Shown here one piece after another: positions 44,111 to 58,379 of a DNA stretch of 64,000 nucleotides. The number at the start of each line of letters is the position of its first letter. Positions within the stretch are counted from its first letter, which is position 1. The DNA comes from Erpobdella octoculata (lineage: Eukaryota; Annelida; Clitellata; Hirudinida; Erpobdellidae): the NCBI GenBank assembly GCA_963978895.1, contig OZ022245.1:21038906-21102905 (forward strand), given 5' to 3'. A model generated the notes under the pieces. That model ran no database searches, was not told the DNA's origin, and saw only the letters and a list, made by a program, of their open reading frames with translations. Both the position numbers and the translations under genes were made by a program.

Positions 44111-44598
44111 GTAGGATGGAAGAAAACTAGAAAACAATACGGAGACAGGGATGGAAGTAAATATCATATCCATATCCCTGCAACCTTTTTTACACGCTTT
44201 TAATTTACCTCACACTGTATGTTGTATGTTGTATTTTCAGGTTTTTTAAATTGATTTTTCGACCACTTCTACACGTCCAATTGACTTGAAAATTTCAAAA
44301 CATATGTATTCTCGATGAAAATGCAATATTTTCATATTTTCATATCATAAAAATATTTATTTAAACTATAATTAACTAAAATACGCCAATGCAATCAATA
44401 AGCAGGGTGGATTCAGGCCTACATGGGCGGAGTCAACCTACATTAATAGCCATGAAAGCTGCATGATAGACGTGTGGTTTATCTTTATAATTAGACGGAC
44501 CCAAACAAATTTAGTAAACAAGAAGATTTGAACGAAGACTTCAAGGGTGTAGAGCATGGTTGAAAAATCATTTTTAATTTTCACAAGACCAAAAATTA

Positions 44599-45066
44599 TA
44601 AAATAATATTACGAAAAAAGATACTTTTTTCAAAAAACACGCTTTTATTTATGTGTGGAAAGTGCACTAAAAAGTATAAAATATTTTTTTTCTTTTCCTT
44701 CTATATGTCATCAAATAATCTTTGACTAAAAATAAAAGCGTGGGAGCTCATCCTGATCCATTTCCATTTCCATCATAATCCCACTGATCTTTTATAATTA
44801 TTTTATTATTTTATAATATATTATAGAGATCAGTGCATAATCCATGTTTCTTGCGCGTCCCATGAATGTAACCAAAGACTATCCATGGATTATGATAGAA
44901 ATGGATTAGGATGAGCTCCTACGCTTTTATTTTTAGTCAAAGATTATTTGGTGACATATAGAAGGAAAGGAAAAAAAATTATTTTATACTTTTTAGTGCA
45001 CTTTCCACACATAAATAAAAGCATGTTTTTTAAAAAAAGTTTCTTTTTTCGTAATATTATTTTAAC
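44599..45066. mobile_element. Foldback element with nested hairpin
   Basis: Arms of about 165 bp (44599-44773 and 44903-45066) are inverted copies, sharing AATAATATTACGAAAAAAG, AAGTGCACTAAAAAGTATAA and TGACTAAAAATAAAAGCG in opposite orientation. The loop contains a second hairpin (CACTGATCTTTTATAA..TTATAGAGATCAGTG, 44781-44836) and the 37-bp motif shared with 39499-39535. No coding capacity. Confidence 0.85.
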
Positions 45067-45345
45067 GAAGCGCAACGTGAGGAGGGAGCAAAGTGACTGA
45101 CAGACATACGAGTTCCATTAAAAATGGTTGTCTCACATTAATTTAAAATCTTTAATTTTAAAAAGTTGTTTTCAATTTGTTTATGAATTAAATACTAGAT
45201 TTATTTTAAGTTTTTTTTTAGCACCGGCGCTAAATTTGAAACAAACGTCACATCATAACAGGCGGCCGTTTATTTGTTTTCGACTTTCTTCTTATACTGT
45301 ACTGTCAATAAACGTGTGCTAAAATTTTCAGTTTTTAAAATTAAG

Positions 45346-48300
45346 ATGGCTCTACCTTTTCTTCCTGGTCTTAATTTTAATTGTTTGGTGAGTATTTATG
45401 TAATCACTTCATTGTTTGGTTTTTGTATTGTACTTTGTTTATATTTTCACAAACTCAGCTCGGAAAAGTAGATTTTAAAAAACCGCATATCCTGGAAAAA
45501 ATTGGCGACACGGTTGTTGAAAAAGATCGATCAATCCGCCCACCGTATTCGGACATTCGAAGTGGATCGGGTTCCCAATATAAATCTTTACCACGTTGGG
45601 CAGTATTTGACAAACAGGTTCTCAGCTTTGATGCGTTTTTCCAAGAAACTGTGACTGAACACAAGGAGGGTAACTATCGCATCAGGAAAGTGAAAATATA
45701 TTTCTTTTTAGAAGATGATACACTTATGGTCGTTGAGCCGCGGGTCAGAAATACTGGTCTTAACCAGGGTATGTCAACATAATTAATGTGGTCTTATAAT
45801 AATTTCCTTAATTTTTACTTTTTTTCAACAAATGTATTTTATGTACATTTTTCTAAGTTTTACTCTTTTGAATAAAAACTTATTAGTTGATTTTTCATTT
45901 CTAGGAGTTCTTGTGAAAAGACACAGAGCTCAAAGACCATACCCATGCAGTCATTTGTACTACACAGCAGAAGATTTTAACCTGGGAGCTGAAATTAACA
46001 TTTATGAACGGGTTTACAAGATATGTGATTGCGATTCATTTACTGCTTCTTTCTATAAAAATATGGGCATAACACTTAGGCTACCCATTTCTCTTCCTCC
46101 TGCTCTTTATGAAAAGGAACTGGTTTGTAAATGTGTTTGTTGTCTTGTTATTAAAGGGGTTTTTCAGGTGTAAAGTCTTGCCTTATGCATATAAAACTTT
46201 ATAACTAAAAATTATAGCAATAGCTGAATAATTCTTTTACATAAGCCAGTATTTCAACATGCATATAGTTACATCTATAGTTTTTAAATAAGTTCTTAAA
46301 AAACTTTTTATAAAGATGAAACTAAAAAATATGTTCCAGGTTCAAGAAACAAGTGGGAAGAAAATGAGAAGTGCTAATTCAGATTTGATTTCATCCATGC
46401 AATTTTTCACTAGAGATCCTTATGTACTTAGATTCTTCTGTTATTGGGACGATAGGGATTCTCTTCATGGAGACATAAGACAGTTGATCATGCACTACTT
46501 TTTATCTGATGATACCATAGAATTGATAGAATATTTACAGTAAGTGTATTGAAATTACTGAATTTAAAACTCGTTTGCAATTTCATTATGATTTTCATTA
46601 TGGTAAAGTTTATTTCTGTAAAACAGCTTTTAGCTTAATTTCATGCAGACTTGATCTTAAAAATATTGATTTAATTCCTAAACTGAGTTAAATTTAAGTG
46701 AAAACTTTTAGGAAAAATTCTGGCAGAGACAAAATACCATGGTTCCTGAGGCGTTCAAAAGTTCCAAAAATACTCGAACCTATGAAAAGGGTTGGAGAAG
46801 CTACGAAAATTAGCGTGCTTAACGTTTTAGGAGAGAGTGGATGGACCAGCAGATTTTTGAACGATCCTCAAGAAGTGGGATCTGGTTTTTTAGTTACATT
46901 AAAATTATTTTATTTGTTGCAGTATTGCAAAACACTTTTGCATGAACGTAAAATACGTAACACAATTTTTATCTTTATATGTAAAACTTTATATTTCATT
47001 TTATTAGGTCTATAAAGCATAACAAATTCTTTTATTATCCAAATCTTTACTTTTTTAAATCTAACATTTTGAAATCTGCTTTCTCGTGTCAGTGAAAATT
47101 GCAAAGCAATAAATCTGTGCAGGGATAAAAAAAGTAGGTTTCGTCCGTCACGTGATTTGAAATTAAAAGTGCAGCACAATGCTCTAGTACTTACAGTACT
47201 CCAGTACTCACAGTAATCCAGTACTTGTATTACCACCTCGCCAAAGAGCATAATGTTTTTATTTTATAAAGGGGTTTCGCAAAGAAATGAAACTTTCAGC
47301 GTAGACATTTTTACAGGTTGCAAATGCATCTACTCTACTGGATAATTGCAATCTCATGATGATATTTATGAATAATTCGCTAGAGTAGTTTGAAAAAAAT
47401 TAAACTGGTGCTCATAAAAAATGTTTTATTAATATTATTATGAAATTATTTAGAGCTAGTTATATTAAATTTTGAAAATTACTATCAATATATACAATAA
47501 ATACAATGAAATTTGTGATAACATAATGTGACAGAATAAACTTATGTTGAGATAACTATAAACAAGAGTTTACACGTATGCGATACTAGAAGGAAAAACA
47601 TGTATAAATAGTTTTTTTTGTTTTTTTTTTGTATAGTTTATAGTCCTTTACACCAGGTGTTTTAAGACTCTAATGGCTGTATGTAGGAAGCACTTAAGTA
47701 TTTCCTGTCGTGGACCAGAATTTGATATTTTTTACTTTTTCCCTCCTCCTTTCTCCAGGCTTGGGACTGGCTCACAATTAGCGAGGCGGAGTTAAGTAGA
47801 AGTAGAAAACTACTTTTATTTTATAAATCACAGTGGGGGTAGTCGTAGGTGTTTTTCCCAAANNNNNNNNNNNNNNNNNNNNNNNNNNNNNNNNNNNNNN
47901 NNNNNNNNNNNNNNNNNNNNNNNNNNNNNNNNNNNNNNNNNNNNNNNNNNNNNNNNNNNNNNNNNNNNNNNNNNNNNNNNNNNNNNNNNNNNNNNNNNNN
48001 NNNNNNNNNNNNNNNNNNNNNNNNNNNNNNNNNNNNNNNNNNNNNNNNNNNNNNNNNNNNNNAACTAGTTATAAAAATACAATTTAAATTATATAATATA
48101 TATATCCAGAATGTTTTTCAAAAATAACAATTTTATTTACTTTAAAGGAATAATTACAATAACTTGTTTATTATAAACCTATGCATCATTACATTAGTAA
48201 CTGTCACCAACTGTGTTAACTAGAACCATGCACAAACCGTTGGCTATTTGACATGTAAAGGTTTTCAACACGGCTCGAGTAGAGCCGAAATCAACGCGAA

Positions 48301-50315
48301 CAACAAGCAAAAAAAACCAAGTCTGCACAGGCCTGGACTTTGGGGCTAGTATAACAGGCTAGGTCGAGTTGCAAACTAGCCGACCCTAAAAAGTTGAACT
48401 GAGTTGTGGGTACTAGTGCTAACCACAATCTCCAAACCACTATTAACTCACTCTATAGGGTTTAGTGACAGTTAGGCGCGCGACATATAAGCAGCGACAT
48501 ATGGGTGGATGGACATATGGGCGGAATGACATTTAGACGTAGCAACATTTAGGGGCGCAACATTTAGGGGCGCAACATTTAGGGGCGCGACATTTAGGGG
48601 CGCAACATTTAGAGGCACGACTCTTATCCAACGACAATTTAGCTGTTAATATACTGATCTTTGATCCACTCAAAATTTAATTTAGCTTAAAATTTTTGTC
48701 TATTGGTTTTATGGGTCAACTTTTCTGTAACTATCGCTTGATCTTTTGTCTGTAAACATTAAAGCTTTCAAGAAGCAATTTTTTTTGTTTTGAAATAAAC
48801 TTGAATAAATAACAACAGGAAAAAAACAGAAATTTGTATATATAATCAACAACTAAGCATGTGTTAGATGAGCAATAGCGTGCAGATATGTGAGGATTTC
48901 TGCACGTCTATATGCAGCTACGGCGCGCCGAACACGGTCGTCTAGTGTGCGATACATCTTCGAGGATAAGTTATCAATTCCGTTCGCGCCTTGCAATAAC
49001 TTTGTTTTCTGCTGTTGCATGTCCCGTTTGATACCATCCATGAATGACCAGAAAGTTGGATGGTGACACAGGAACAGTGACTGAAGGCTATAATGCCACC
49101 CCTCACCAAATCTGCTCATAATTATTCAACAAAGTTTTTTTATATTCTTCAAATTAAAAATTTTTTGAAGCATCCTTAATTAGTAAATATCACTAGAATG
49201 TCCATTTTTAAGCTTTTCATTGCATACGCTTAAGTTGCATGCGCCTAAATGCGCCTATTTGTCGTCCGCCTAAATGTCCATCCACCCATTTGTCGTGCGC
49301 TCATATGGATCCGCCCAAATGTCGCACGCCTAACTGACGTCCGCCCAAGTGTCCCGATACACTATATAGACAAAACAAATGTTATCTATAATTACTTCTT
49401 TTTTTTATAAAATTTTGTTCACATTATTTATTTCTATACCTTATATAAATCTAGATTTTATCGAATTGAGAATGTTGAAGGAAAAAATCTCGAATGTGAT
49501 TTGAATGTCTTGAGAGCTGAATTAAAAAGAAACGGTTTTGAAGATTTTGAAGATCTGTGTTATACATGCAAACATCACGATTCCAAAAAGTGAGTTTACC
49601 AAATAACCATTTAAAATATACTTTGCCTACACAAATGCTGGTAGCCTGGGTAAAATTACTAGTTATAGAATGAATGCTAGAAAGCTGATCCCATACCAAC
49701 GTCACAAACATTCAAACCAAAACGATGTCAAAAACAGAATCTGCATAATGAATAGATTATTTTTTTTAAATTAATTTTTTTTATTGCCACCTAATGTCAG
49801 TTCATTTTAACAGCTTTTCTTTCTATTAAATAAAAAAAATCTGTTTGCAATGCTAAAAATATTTTCATGTTTTTATTCTATTCAGCACAGGAAAACTTTC
49901 AGCGAAAATGATGACAACCGTTTTCAAGTCCCACAAATTGCCTGTCGTTGTTGATCGAATTGATGCTGTTCTACAACAGTTGGCTTTTAATTCAAATCTT
50001 TATATATATATTCTAGTATTTAGTATGTCTCAGTCTCAAACTAATTATTTCCTGTGAGGGTGGACAAAAAATAATAAAACTAATTAAATAACTCAATGTT
50101 AAGATGATAATGTATATTGCAGAATGGTTGATGAAGATGGAAATGTTAATTTCTGTGAAGTTATTAGTAGAATCAACTGGAAAGAAAATAATACAATACC
50201 TGTGTACTACACAACACCAGCCCTTCAAAGGAAGGCGAAGCAAAAAGAAAGACAGCATAAGTTTGTCAACTTCAAATGTCTGTTTGAAGACCTTGTTAAA
50301 CTTATCTACCCGTGA
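45346..50315 (+). CDS. EFHC2: EFHC2-like axonemal DM10/EF-hand protein, middle missing
   Basis: Exons seen: 45346-45387 (MALPFLPG start), 45459-45768, 45905-46122, 46340-46539, 46712 to about 46880, then 49455-49589, 49886-49978 and 50123-50315. All clear junctions are phase-consistent. The first DM10 domain spans exons 2-3 (VLSFDAFFQ.., IYFFLEDDTLMVVEP, YKICDCDSF). The second begins in exon 4 (LRFFCYWDD.., HYFLSDDTIEL) and runs into exon 5 (NSGRDKIPWFLRRSKVPK). The last exons match the EFHC2 C-terminus, with an EF-hand-like DEDGNVNFCEVISRINW. EFHC proteins are microtubule inner proteins of motile-cilium doublets. The rest of DM10-2, DM10-3 and the linker (about 300 residues) are not visible; the N gap and a Mutator-like element lie where they should be. 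AATAAA is at 50408-50413. EFHC1 is less likely because of the start and the C-terminal INW box. Confidence 0.88.
47635..47795 (+). repeat. Dispersed repeat family C, copy 2
   Basis: Close to the copy at 2325-2500 (shared TTTCCTGTCGTGGA, CCCTCCTCCTTTCTCCAGGC). Ends about 70 bp before the N gap. Confidence 0.75.
47863..48062. other. Assembly gap, 200 N
   Basis: Exactly 200 N, the size often used as a placeholder for an unsized gap. It falls in the EFHC2-like gene where several exons are missing. Confidence 1.
48454..49359 (-). mobile_element. Mutator-like element remnant
   Basis: The ends are long inverted repeats of about 130 bp. The left begins TATAGGGTTTAGTGACAG; the right, reversed, begins TATCGGGACACTTGGGCG. 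Both then share CAGTTAGGCG and several CGACATTTGGGCG-like words. The left end also has four or five direct GCAACATTTAGGGGC units. A minus-strand frame (48853-49119, 88 codons) reads FWSFMDGIKRDMQQQKTKLL.., YRTLDDRVRRAVAAYRR.., YLHAIAHLTHA, the C-terminal tail typical of MULE transposases. The catalytic domain is absent. CACTCTATA/CACTATATA near the two ends might be an imperfect duplication, but the exact ends are uncertain. Confidence 0.7.
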
Positions 50316-50419
50316 AACCACATTTTTTGTTTTGATTGTGTATTGCCGTTAATGCAAATTTGTTTAATTAAGAAGCAAATTTTTATTTTATTTTATGCTT
50401 TTTTTTAAATAAATACGTT

Positions 50420-52225
50420 TTTATAGTGCGTTGTTATCTGACTGGGAACTATTTACATGGCTGAAGGTAAAAATGCGATGAATGGATTTAAGATGGATCG
50501 ATCGATATAAATAAGTAATTAAATGTATAAATACACAGATAGATAGGAAAATGCATTCAGAGATCAGAAAATTTTGACGTATGTATGTATACACGACAAA
50601 GTAGGAAGGAGGTAAATGGAAAAGGATATATGCATAAAGCTCTCATGGAATTTGTCTAAAGTACTGCAACCTGGGGAATAGTTAGTTACCCGGACTATAT
50701 TACCAATAGGTACTTAATAATATAAAAATAAAAGTTTAATAGCAATATAATTCCAGCTCCAAAAACAAATTTTGCTTAAATACCGTTCAAAATTAGCAGA
50801 TAAAAACAAGTGAACCGTAAAAAACTTGCTTTTTTTCCACATCTTTTTTAATTTGGTTTTTCGGCGGCTACTAATTGTTTGAAAAGTATTTCTTAATGAT
50901 AGTAAATCTATAAAATAGAAAAACATTGACCACAGTCTTCTAAATACTTGATATGTTAAGTATGTTAGGATTGAAAAAATAAGAAACTTTCGAAACAATA
51001 TGGAATAAACAAACTTTTGAATGAAAAAATAAATCACGTTTTTTTTTAAATAAACTAAAAGCTGATGATTTATTTTTCTAAGAAAATTTGTACTTTTTTA
51101 ATTTTTTTAAGTTTTAATTAATTTTATTTGATAATTCATTCAAATTTTGTCCAATCAATCTGAAAGTCCTCAAGGAAAAATAAACTCACCAGATTTCAGC
51201 CTAATTGGATAACGGAAAGTTGGTTTTTATTAAGGTCAAGCAAGCAAACACGGTGAAATTAATATAAAGGATTCAGGGGCAGTTTCTAATTCTTATAAAA
51301 CGAAAAACGTTGGGCGCATATACAAAAATGATGATAAACTTCAAAGTCTGATTTCTCTTCCGTCTGCTGAGCCGTACCTACTATCACCCAGAAAAAACAT
51401 AACTGAATCGTGATTTTATGAAATCGTTGCTGGGAGTGACATAAGCTTTTAAGAATTGAAACAATGTTCAGTAATAACTGAAATAAATAAACCTTTAGTA
51501 ATCTGTAAAAAATTCTTAATAAAAACTTGCAAAAGTAGTAAGTGTAAGTTGTATTTAGAACTTGACTGATTTATAATCAGTTAAGTTACGAGCTTTGCAA
51601 AAGTGTCTGTCTGTCAAACCCATGAGTACCTTGAAATTAATTACTGGTTCAACAGCTTTTAAAAATTAAAAGTTTATTCAACGCAACGACTGAAATTTAT
51701 TTACTTCCGTTATTAATGAACGAATGTCACACACAAAATTAACATTAAAAATGTGTTTTGTTTTGCATTATTTATTTTATCAGTTTAAGAAAGTTTATGT
51801 TTAAAAAAATTATAGTATTATTGATCGATGGACATAAGGACGGGTGGATGAATGGATGGACGGACGGATAGATGGATGAATCGGTAGATAGTGTTATACG
51901 GTATCACGTTAGCTTCACACTTTGTAGGTCTTATAACCAGGACCATTCTCATTTTTTGTCTTTGAAAAATAAGTTTACTTTTAATTATTGTTTTCAAGCG
52001 GAGATTAAAGAAAACAAAGGGCAATCTTAACGGATATTATCTTAAAACAAATTGAGACTGCGTTTGCTTGTTGTCACTTGATTCATTATATACTTATCAC
52101 GCTTATAAATAAAATAATTTAAATTAATTACAGTTTAATAAAATAATCTAACTAAATTGGTCGCCTGGACATTGAAATGTTCTATTAAAGCAATGCTATT
52201 TTTCATCATCAGTCATTGAACTTCA
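50420..52225. other. AT-rich intergenic stretch
   Basis: No supported gene. It holds a weak family A copy (50815-50880), a family B-like segment at about 51130-51255 (TTTTGTCCAATC.., TTGGATAACGGAAAGTTGG) and a fragment of the 13.9-kb MITE at 51283-51325. GGATGGACGGACGGATAGATGGATG (51855-51880) is a short imperfect GGAT/GGAC repeat. Confidence 0.5.
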
Positions 52226-52246
52226 TTTATTGAAACAATATCAGCA

Positions 52247-53562
52247 TTATCGATCGCAAAATATTTTACAAGAAACGTAGGTCTTGCCCGAGCCAAGGCA
52301 GCTGTTGATGCATTTTCCCGTTCCCATCTTTTTTATAAGAAAATATCCATCTCTGCTGTCTTTGTTGCTCTCGTCGCTAAAACGACGGTTCTCTATGTAA
52401 AAAGGAATTATTGTCTTATTGAATCTATCATTCGTTTTCTGCTCTTTTGTGTACTTTTCCTTCTCATCGCTTGCTTCTTTTTTACCAAAAATTTCGCCAG
52501 CATTGAAAACACCCGAAGGGTATGATTTGACGTCCATGTTGTCGTTTGTTTGTCTTCTTAGCTTTTCGAGGTTCTCGATTAATTTTTGTCTGAGCTGCAG
52601 CTGGTGAAATATTATCTGTCTATTTTCGTCAGAATTTGTCTCCTTCAGGATGGCATCGTATGAAACACCTTCTTTGACCTGGTCGTCATCTGTTAACGAT
52701 ATAAAAATTTAGTTAACTTTCAAATGATGTGTTTATGTAATTGATTTAAATAAAAAGATTAATACTAGTATAGGCCGAAAAGACTTAGATCTTCTCGGCT
52801 TTAAGCAGCTAGTAATGTTTTAAAATATAAGGGTTAGTTTCTAATGAAATAGTCTAGAAAAAATGTAAAACACCAAATATGTTGTTGTTTATTTAAGTCC
52901 TAGTCACTTTTTCAGCGTATAAATATAAGATGATAAATCTGCTGTATCTCCGTGGCTGCATTGGGAATGCTGTGATACATTTTTCAAATGTGTGTGCTTG
53001 TTGTGCACACCAAAGCCTTAAGAGGGTCTGTCAGTAAATTTCAATTTAGTTTCTAGTTCTATCTCGTCATAGTCAATAATAAATCTGAAACAATACATCA
53101 ACTTGTTGTTAAAACGGGTTATTTTATATTGATGGGGGGGGTGAAATCCGCTCTGCGTATGTACGCATAGGGGAGGGGGTCTAAAAAATTGTACGAGATG
53201 CAACAGGGGGAAGAGAGGGGGTCAAATTTCGAGTTTAATCCGTAAGTAATATGTAAATGGCCCATAAACAAAAAAACTCCAATCTAAAAAAAACTTAAAC
53301 TCGTTTTTCTATTATAACGAGTTTTATCAACAAATAAGTCGCATAAATCAGTATAATAAAATATCACTAATATAAAAATATATAAAAATATCGTATTTAA
53401 TAAAATAAAACTAATATAAAAATATATAAAAATATCGTATTTAATAAAATATAACTAATATAAAAATAACGTATTCTGACCTTTCACGGACGTGGAAGAA
53501 AAAATCACAGCAAAGAAGAGGAAATGGAATAAAATGATGAAGTTGAATAAAAACTTAATCAT
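52247..53562 (-). CDS. Secreted precursor with C-terminal four-cysteine peptide
   Basis: Two exons: 53481-53562 and 52247-52689, joined in exact phase (AAAG|GTCAGA to TTAACAG|AT), giving 174 residues. Residues 1-24 are a strong signal peptide (MIKFLFNFIILFHFLFFAVI..). A long acidic/Lys-rich spacer follows without cysteine. The C-terminus has CINSCLGSGKTYVSCKIFC (Cys 154, 158, 168, 172), a C-X3-C-X9-C-X3-C pattern. Dibasic sites at 97-98, 129-130 and 147-148 could be cut; cutting after Lys148 would release a basic 26-residue peptide. Paired C-X3-C motifs suit two helices joined by two disulfides (alpha-hairpinin-like). Possible roles are a peptide hormone, antimicrobial peptide or venom-type peptide; the sequence does not decide. 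I recognise no family. AATAAA follows the stop by 16 nt (52226-52231). Confidence 0.72.
53110..53280. repeat. G-rich transposon-like segment
   Basis: GGGGGGGTGAAATCC, AGGGGAGGGGGTC, AAATTGTACGAGATGC, GAGAGGGGGTCAAATTTCG and GTAATATGTAAATGGCCC occur in order. This word order resembles remnants of DNA transposons common in invertebrates, but no clean termini or duplication could be defined. It lies just upstream (right) of exon 2 of the cysteine-peptide gene, within its intron. Confidence 0.3.
53385..53465 (+). repeat. Short direct duplication in the intron
   Basis: AACTAATATAAAAATATATA and AAATATCGTATTTAATAAAA words recur at about 55-bp spacing, two to three times. Confidence 0.7.
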
Positions 53563-54069
53563 TTTTAAATGACAACGTTTTTGAAAGTCAATACAAAAAA
53601 CTAAAACAAATCAACTTCAAGTAGCACTTTGTTTTAAACAAAACATTAAATACATAAAGATATTTTTTAAATATTGATGTAGCAAATAAAACGCGCTAAA
53701 TCGGGTTTTTCATGCGTCTGATGTGTGCAGGTGCTCTACCATAGCCGCTATTTAAACCCTGGCTACCATTGGATTTCATTACAGTTGTGGAAGTGAAGTG
53801 AAAACAAAAAAAAAATTGTGTAGAAAGTTCTTATTCCATCAGGGCTGACAAAATTTTTTTTCTGTTGTGAAGCGCATTTTCATCTGTGTAGAGGTTTTGC
53901 TTTGTGTGTTTTTGAATTGAAATTGCGCTGATGTGGTGACAACAGGTGATCGTATTGTGACAATTTTGTGTAGAGATGGTCTGATTTTTTTTCAATCTTC
54001 AGTAATTTTATAAAAATGTTCAAATTTCAACAAAAAAGTTATAAAATTGTTTAATGAAATTTTCTTTTT

Positions 54070-54172
54070 TATTGTCATCATCGTCGTCATCGTTATCATC
54101 ATCATCGTCATCATCATCATCATTATCATCATGATCATCACCGCCACCACCACTGTCATCATCATCGTATAC
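54070..54172. repeat. (ATC)n triplet array
   Basis: Imperfect CATCATCATCGTCATC array; poly-Met frame on the minus strand is an artefact. Confidence 0.85.
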
Positions 54173-54324
54173 CAACCGTGTACCACCGGCGGGTTACAAG
54201 CTGGTTGAACTTCAAAAGCCTACTTCAACAAACATTAGTGTTAAAAAATGAAGAAAATGAGTTCTCACTTCATTTTCACCTGGCGTTTTTCTCTTCTGAA
54301 TAAAATCAATTTCTAATTTTACAC

Positions 54325-54905
<581 letters not shown>

Positions 54906-54908
54906 GGG

Positions 54909-55175
<267 letters not shown>

Positions 55176-55289
55176 GGGACCAAGGAAACTAACGTTTCAA
55201 TCCAAGAAGAGGATTGGACCAAAAAATAAATAAAGGCAATAAAAGAAAAAGTAAATATAGTGGAAAATAAGATTAAAAAATACAGACCA

Positions 55290-57150
<1,861 letters not shown>

Positions 57151-57320
57151 GTCATTAACGGCTATATCCCATCTACAAACTCCGATTGTACCGGACGTGT
57201 CGGACTTGATCGGGTCGTGTCAACTCACGTTTTTCAATGTGTACAGGGCTTAAGTAACTAGTCTTTTACTAAAGTGTTTAACTATCTTTAAAACGGCATG
57301 CAAATGCAAAAAAACGCCTG

Positions 57321-57392
57321 TTCCCACACCGGGAATCGAACCCGGGCCGCCAACGTGAAAGGCTGGAATCCTAACCACTAGACCATGTGGGA
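57321..57392 (-). tRNA. tRNA-Glu(TTC)
   Basis: 72 nt on the minus strand: acceptor TCCCACA/TGTGGGA, D arm GGTCTAGTGGTTAGGATT, anticodon loop CTTTCAC (anticodon TTC at 57359-57357), and T arm CCGGG-TTCGATT-CCCGG. The fold is intact with one G-T pair in the anticodon stem. The minus strand shows a T run just after it (plus A run 57308-57314), the pol III terminator. No encoded CCA. Confidence 0.97.
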
Positions 57393-57399
57393 GATATAG

Positions 57400-58190
57400 A
57401 CCAAGAGCGTTATAGTTATTTGTAGACGCTTTTCGTTTGTTGAATTTCGCGACAAAGTTTATAATTGCATTTTGACCTACTTCTTAACACTATCTAAAAA
57501 ATATGCCCCCAGGTACATGGCTGCCATTTAAAAATCCGTGCTTCGCAAATTATGAATCCATGTTTTTCAAGATGTGATCGTGTGTGTGTTGATTGTTTCA
57601 TTATAATTATCATTATTATTTCTATATTTCTCTCCCGTGTATGCGCTTTGTCAAAGGCTTAAATAAAGTGTCTGTCTCTCTCTCTGTTGCTTCAGAAAGT
57701 CAGAGGAGAAAAGACCTATTGGTCGTTTACCATGCCATAGGGGTTGAATAAGCGCCAGAGCTGTCCATGGGTCGGGTCCGTGCTTTTGAACTTAATAGCT
57801 GGTTAGATCAAGTCGTGTCAAGCGAAATTAATTTTTAAAAAGTTCAATTTGAATAATAGTGAAGTGGTAAAGAAAATATGCTCGTTCCAGCCTGGTTGTA
57901 AAAGCAATTCACGTCTATCATTTGCACTTTTACGCAAACCAGCTTTTATTTATCACACTATAAGGTAAGCCTGGTGATTCAAGCTTGGATGAAAACGACG
58001 GAGAAACTTTCTTGTGATTCGTGCCTTGAGTTTTGAAAATCAAATGCAATTCATACTACATTCGGTTTGGCGACGTGGTTTGGCCAACGGTGCGTGCCCA
58101 CTCGATATGAATCCCTGGCTACTTCATTCAATTCCTGCCTGCATTTTTGAATTTTTAGGTTCTGCTTCTTAACAATATTAATTTAAAAAA
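57400..58190. other. Spacer without a supported gene
   Basis: Somewhat less AT-rich than its surroundings, but no frame longer than about 60 codons and no splice-consistent exons were recognised. A TCTGTCTCTCTCTCTG run lies at about 57670-57685. Confidence 0.4.
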
Positions 58191-58194
58191 TTGA

Positions 58195-58370
58195 TAATTA
58201 CATTTCAAACTCCGTCTTGATATTTGCCAGCCAGTCCCAAGCCTAGATAAAAGAGGAGGGACAGTTAAAAAGATCAAATTTTGATCCACGACAGGAATAT
58301 ATAGGTGTTTCTTACATAGAACCAACTGGTGTTAATGACTATTTAACTATTATAAAAAAATTACACTTTA
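58195..58370 (-). repeat. Dispersed repeat family C, copy 3
   Basis: Inverted relative to copies 1 and 2: GCCAGTCCCAAGCCTAG, GATCCACGACAGGAATAT and ACCAACTGGTGTTAATGAC correspond to their reverse complements. Confidence 0.7.
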
Positions 58371-58379
58371 AATTAGTAT

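Noticed and set aside
53725..53770. tRNA-like GGTAGAGCACCTGCA segment on the minus strand
   Set aside because: Only a D-arm-like piece; no anticodon or T arm can be folded.
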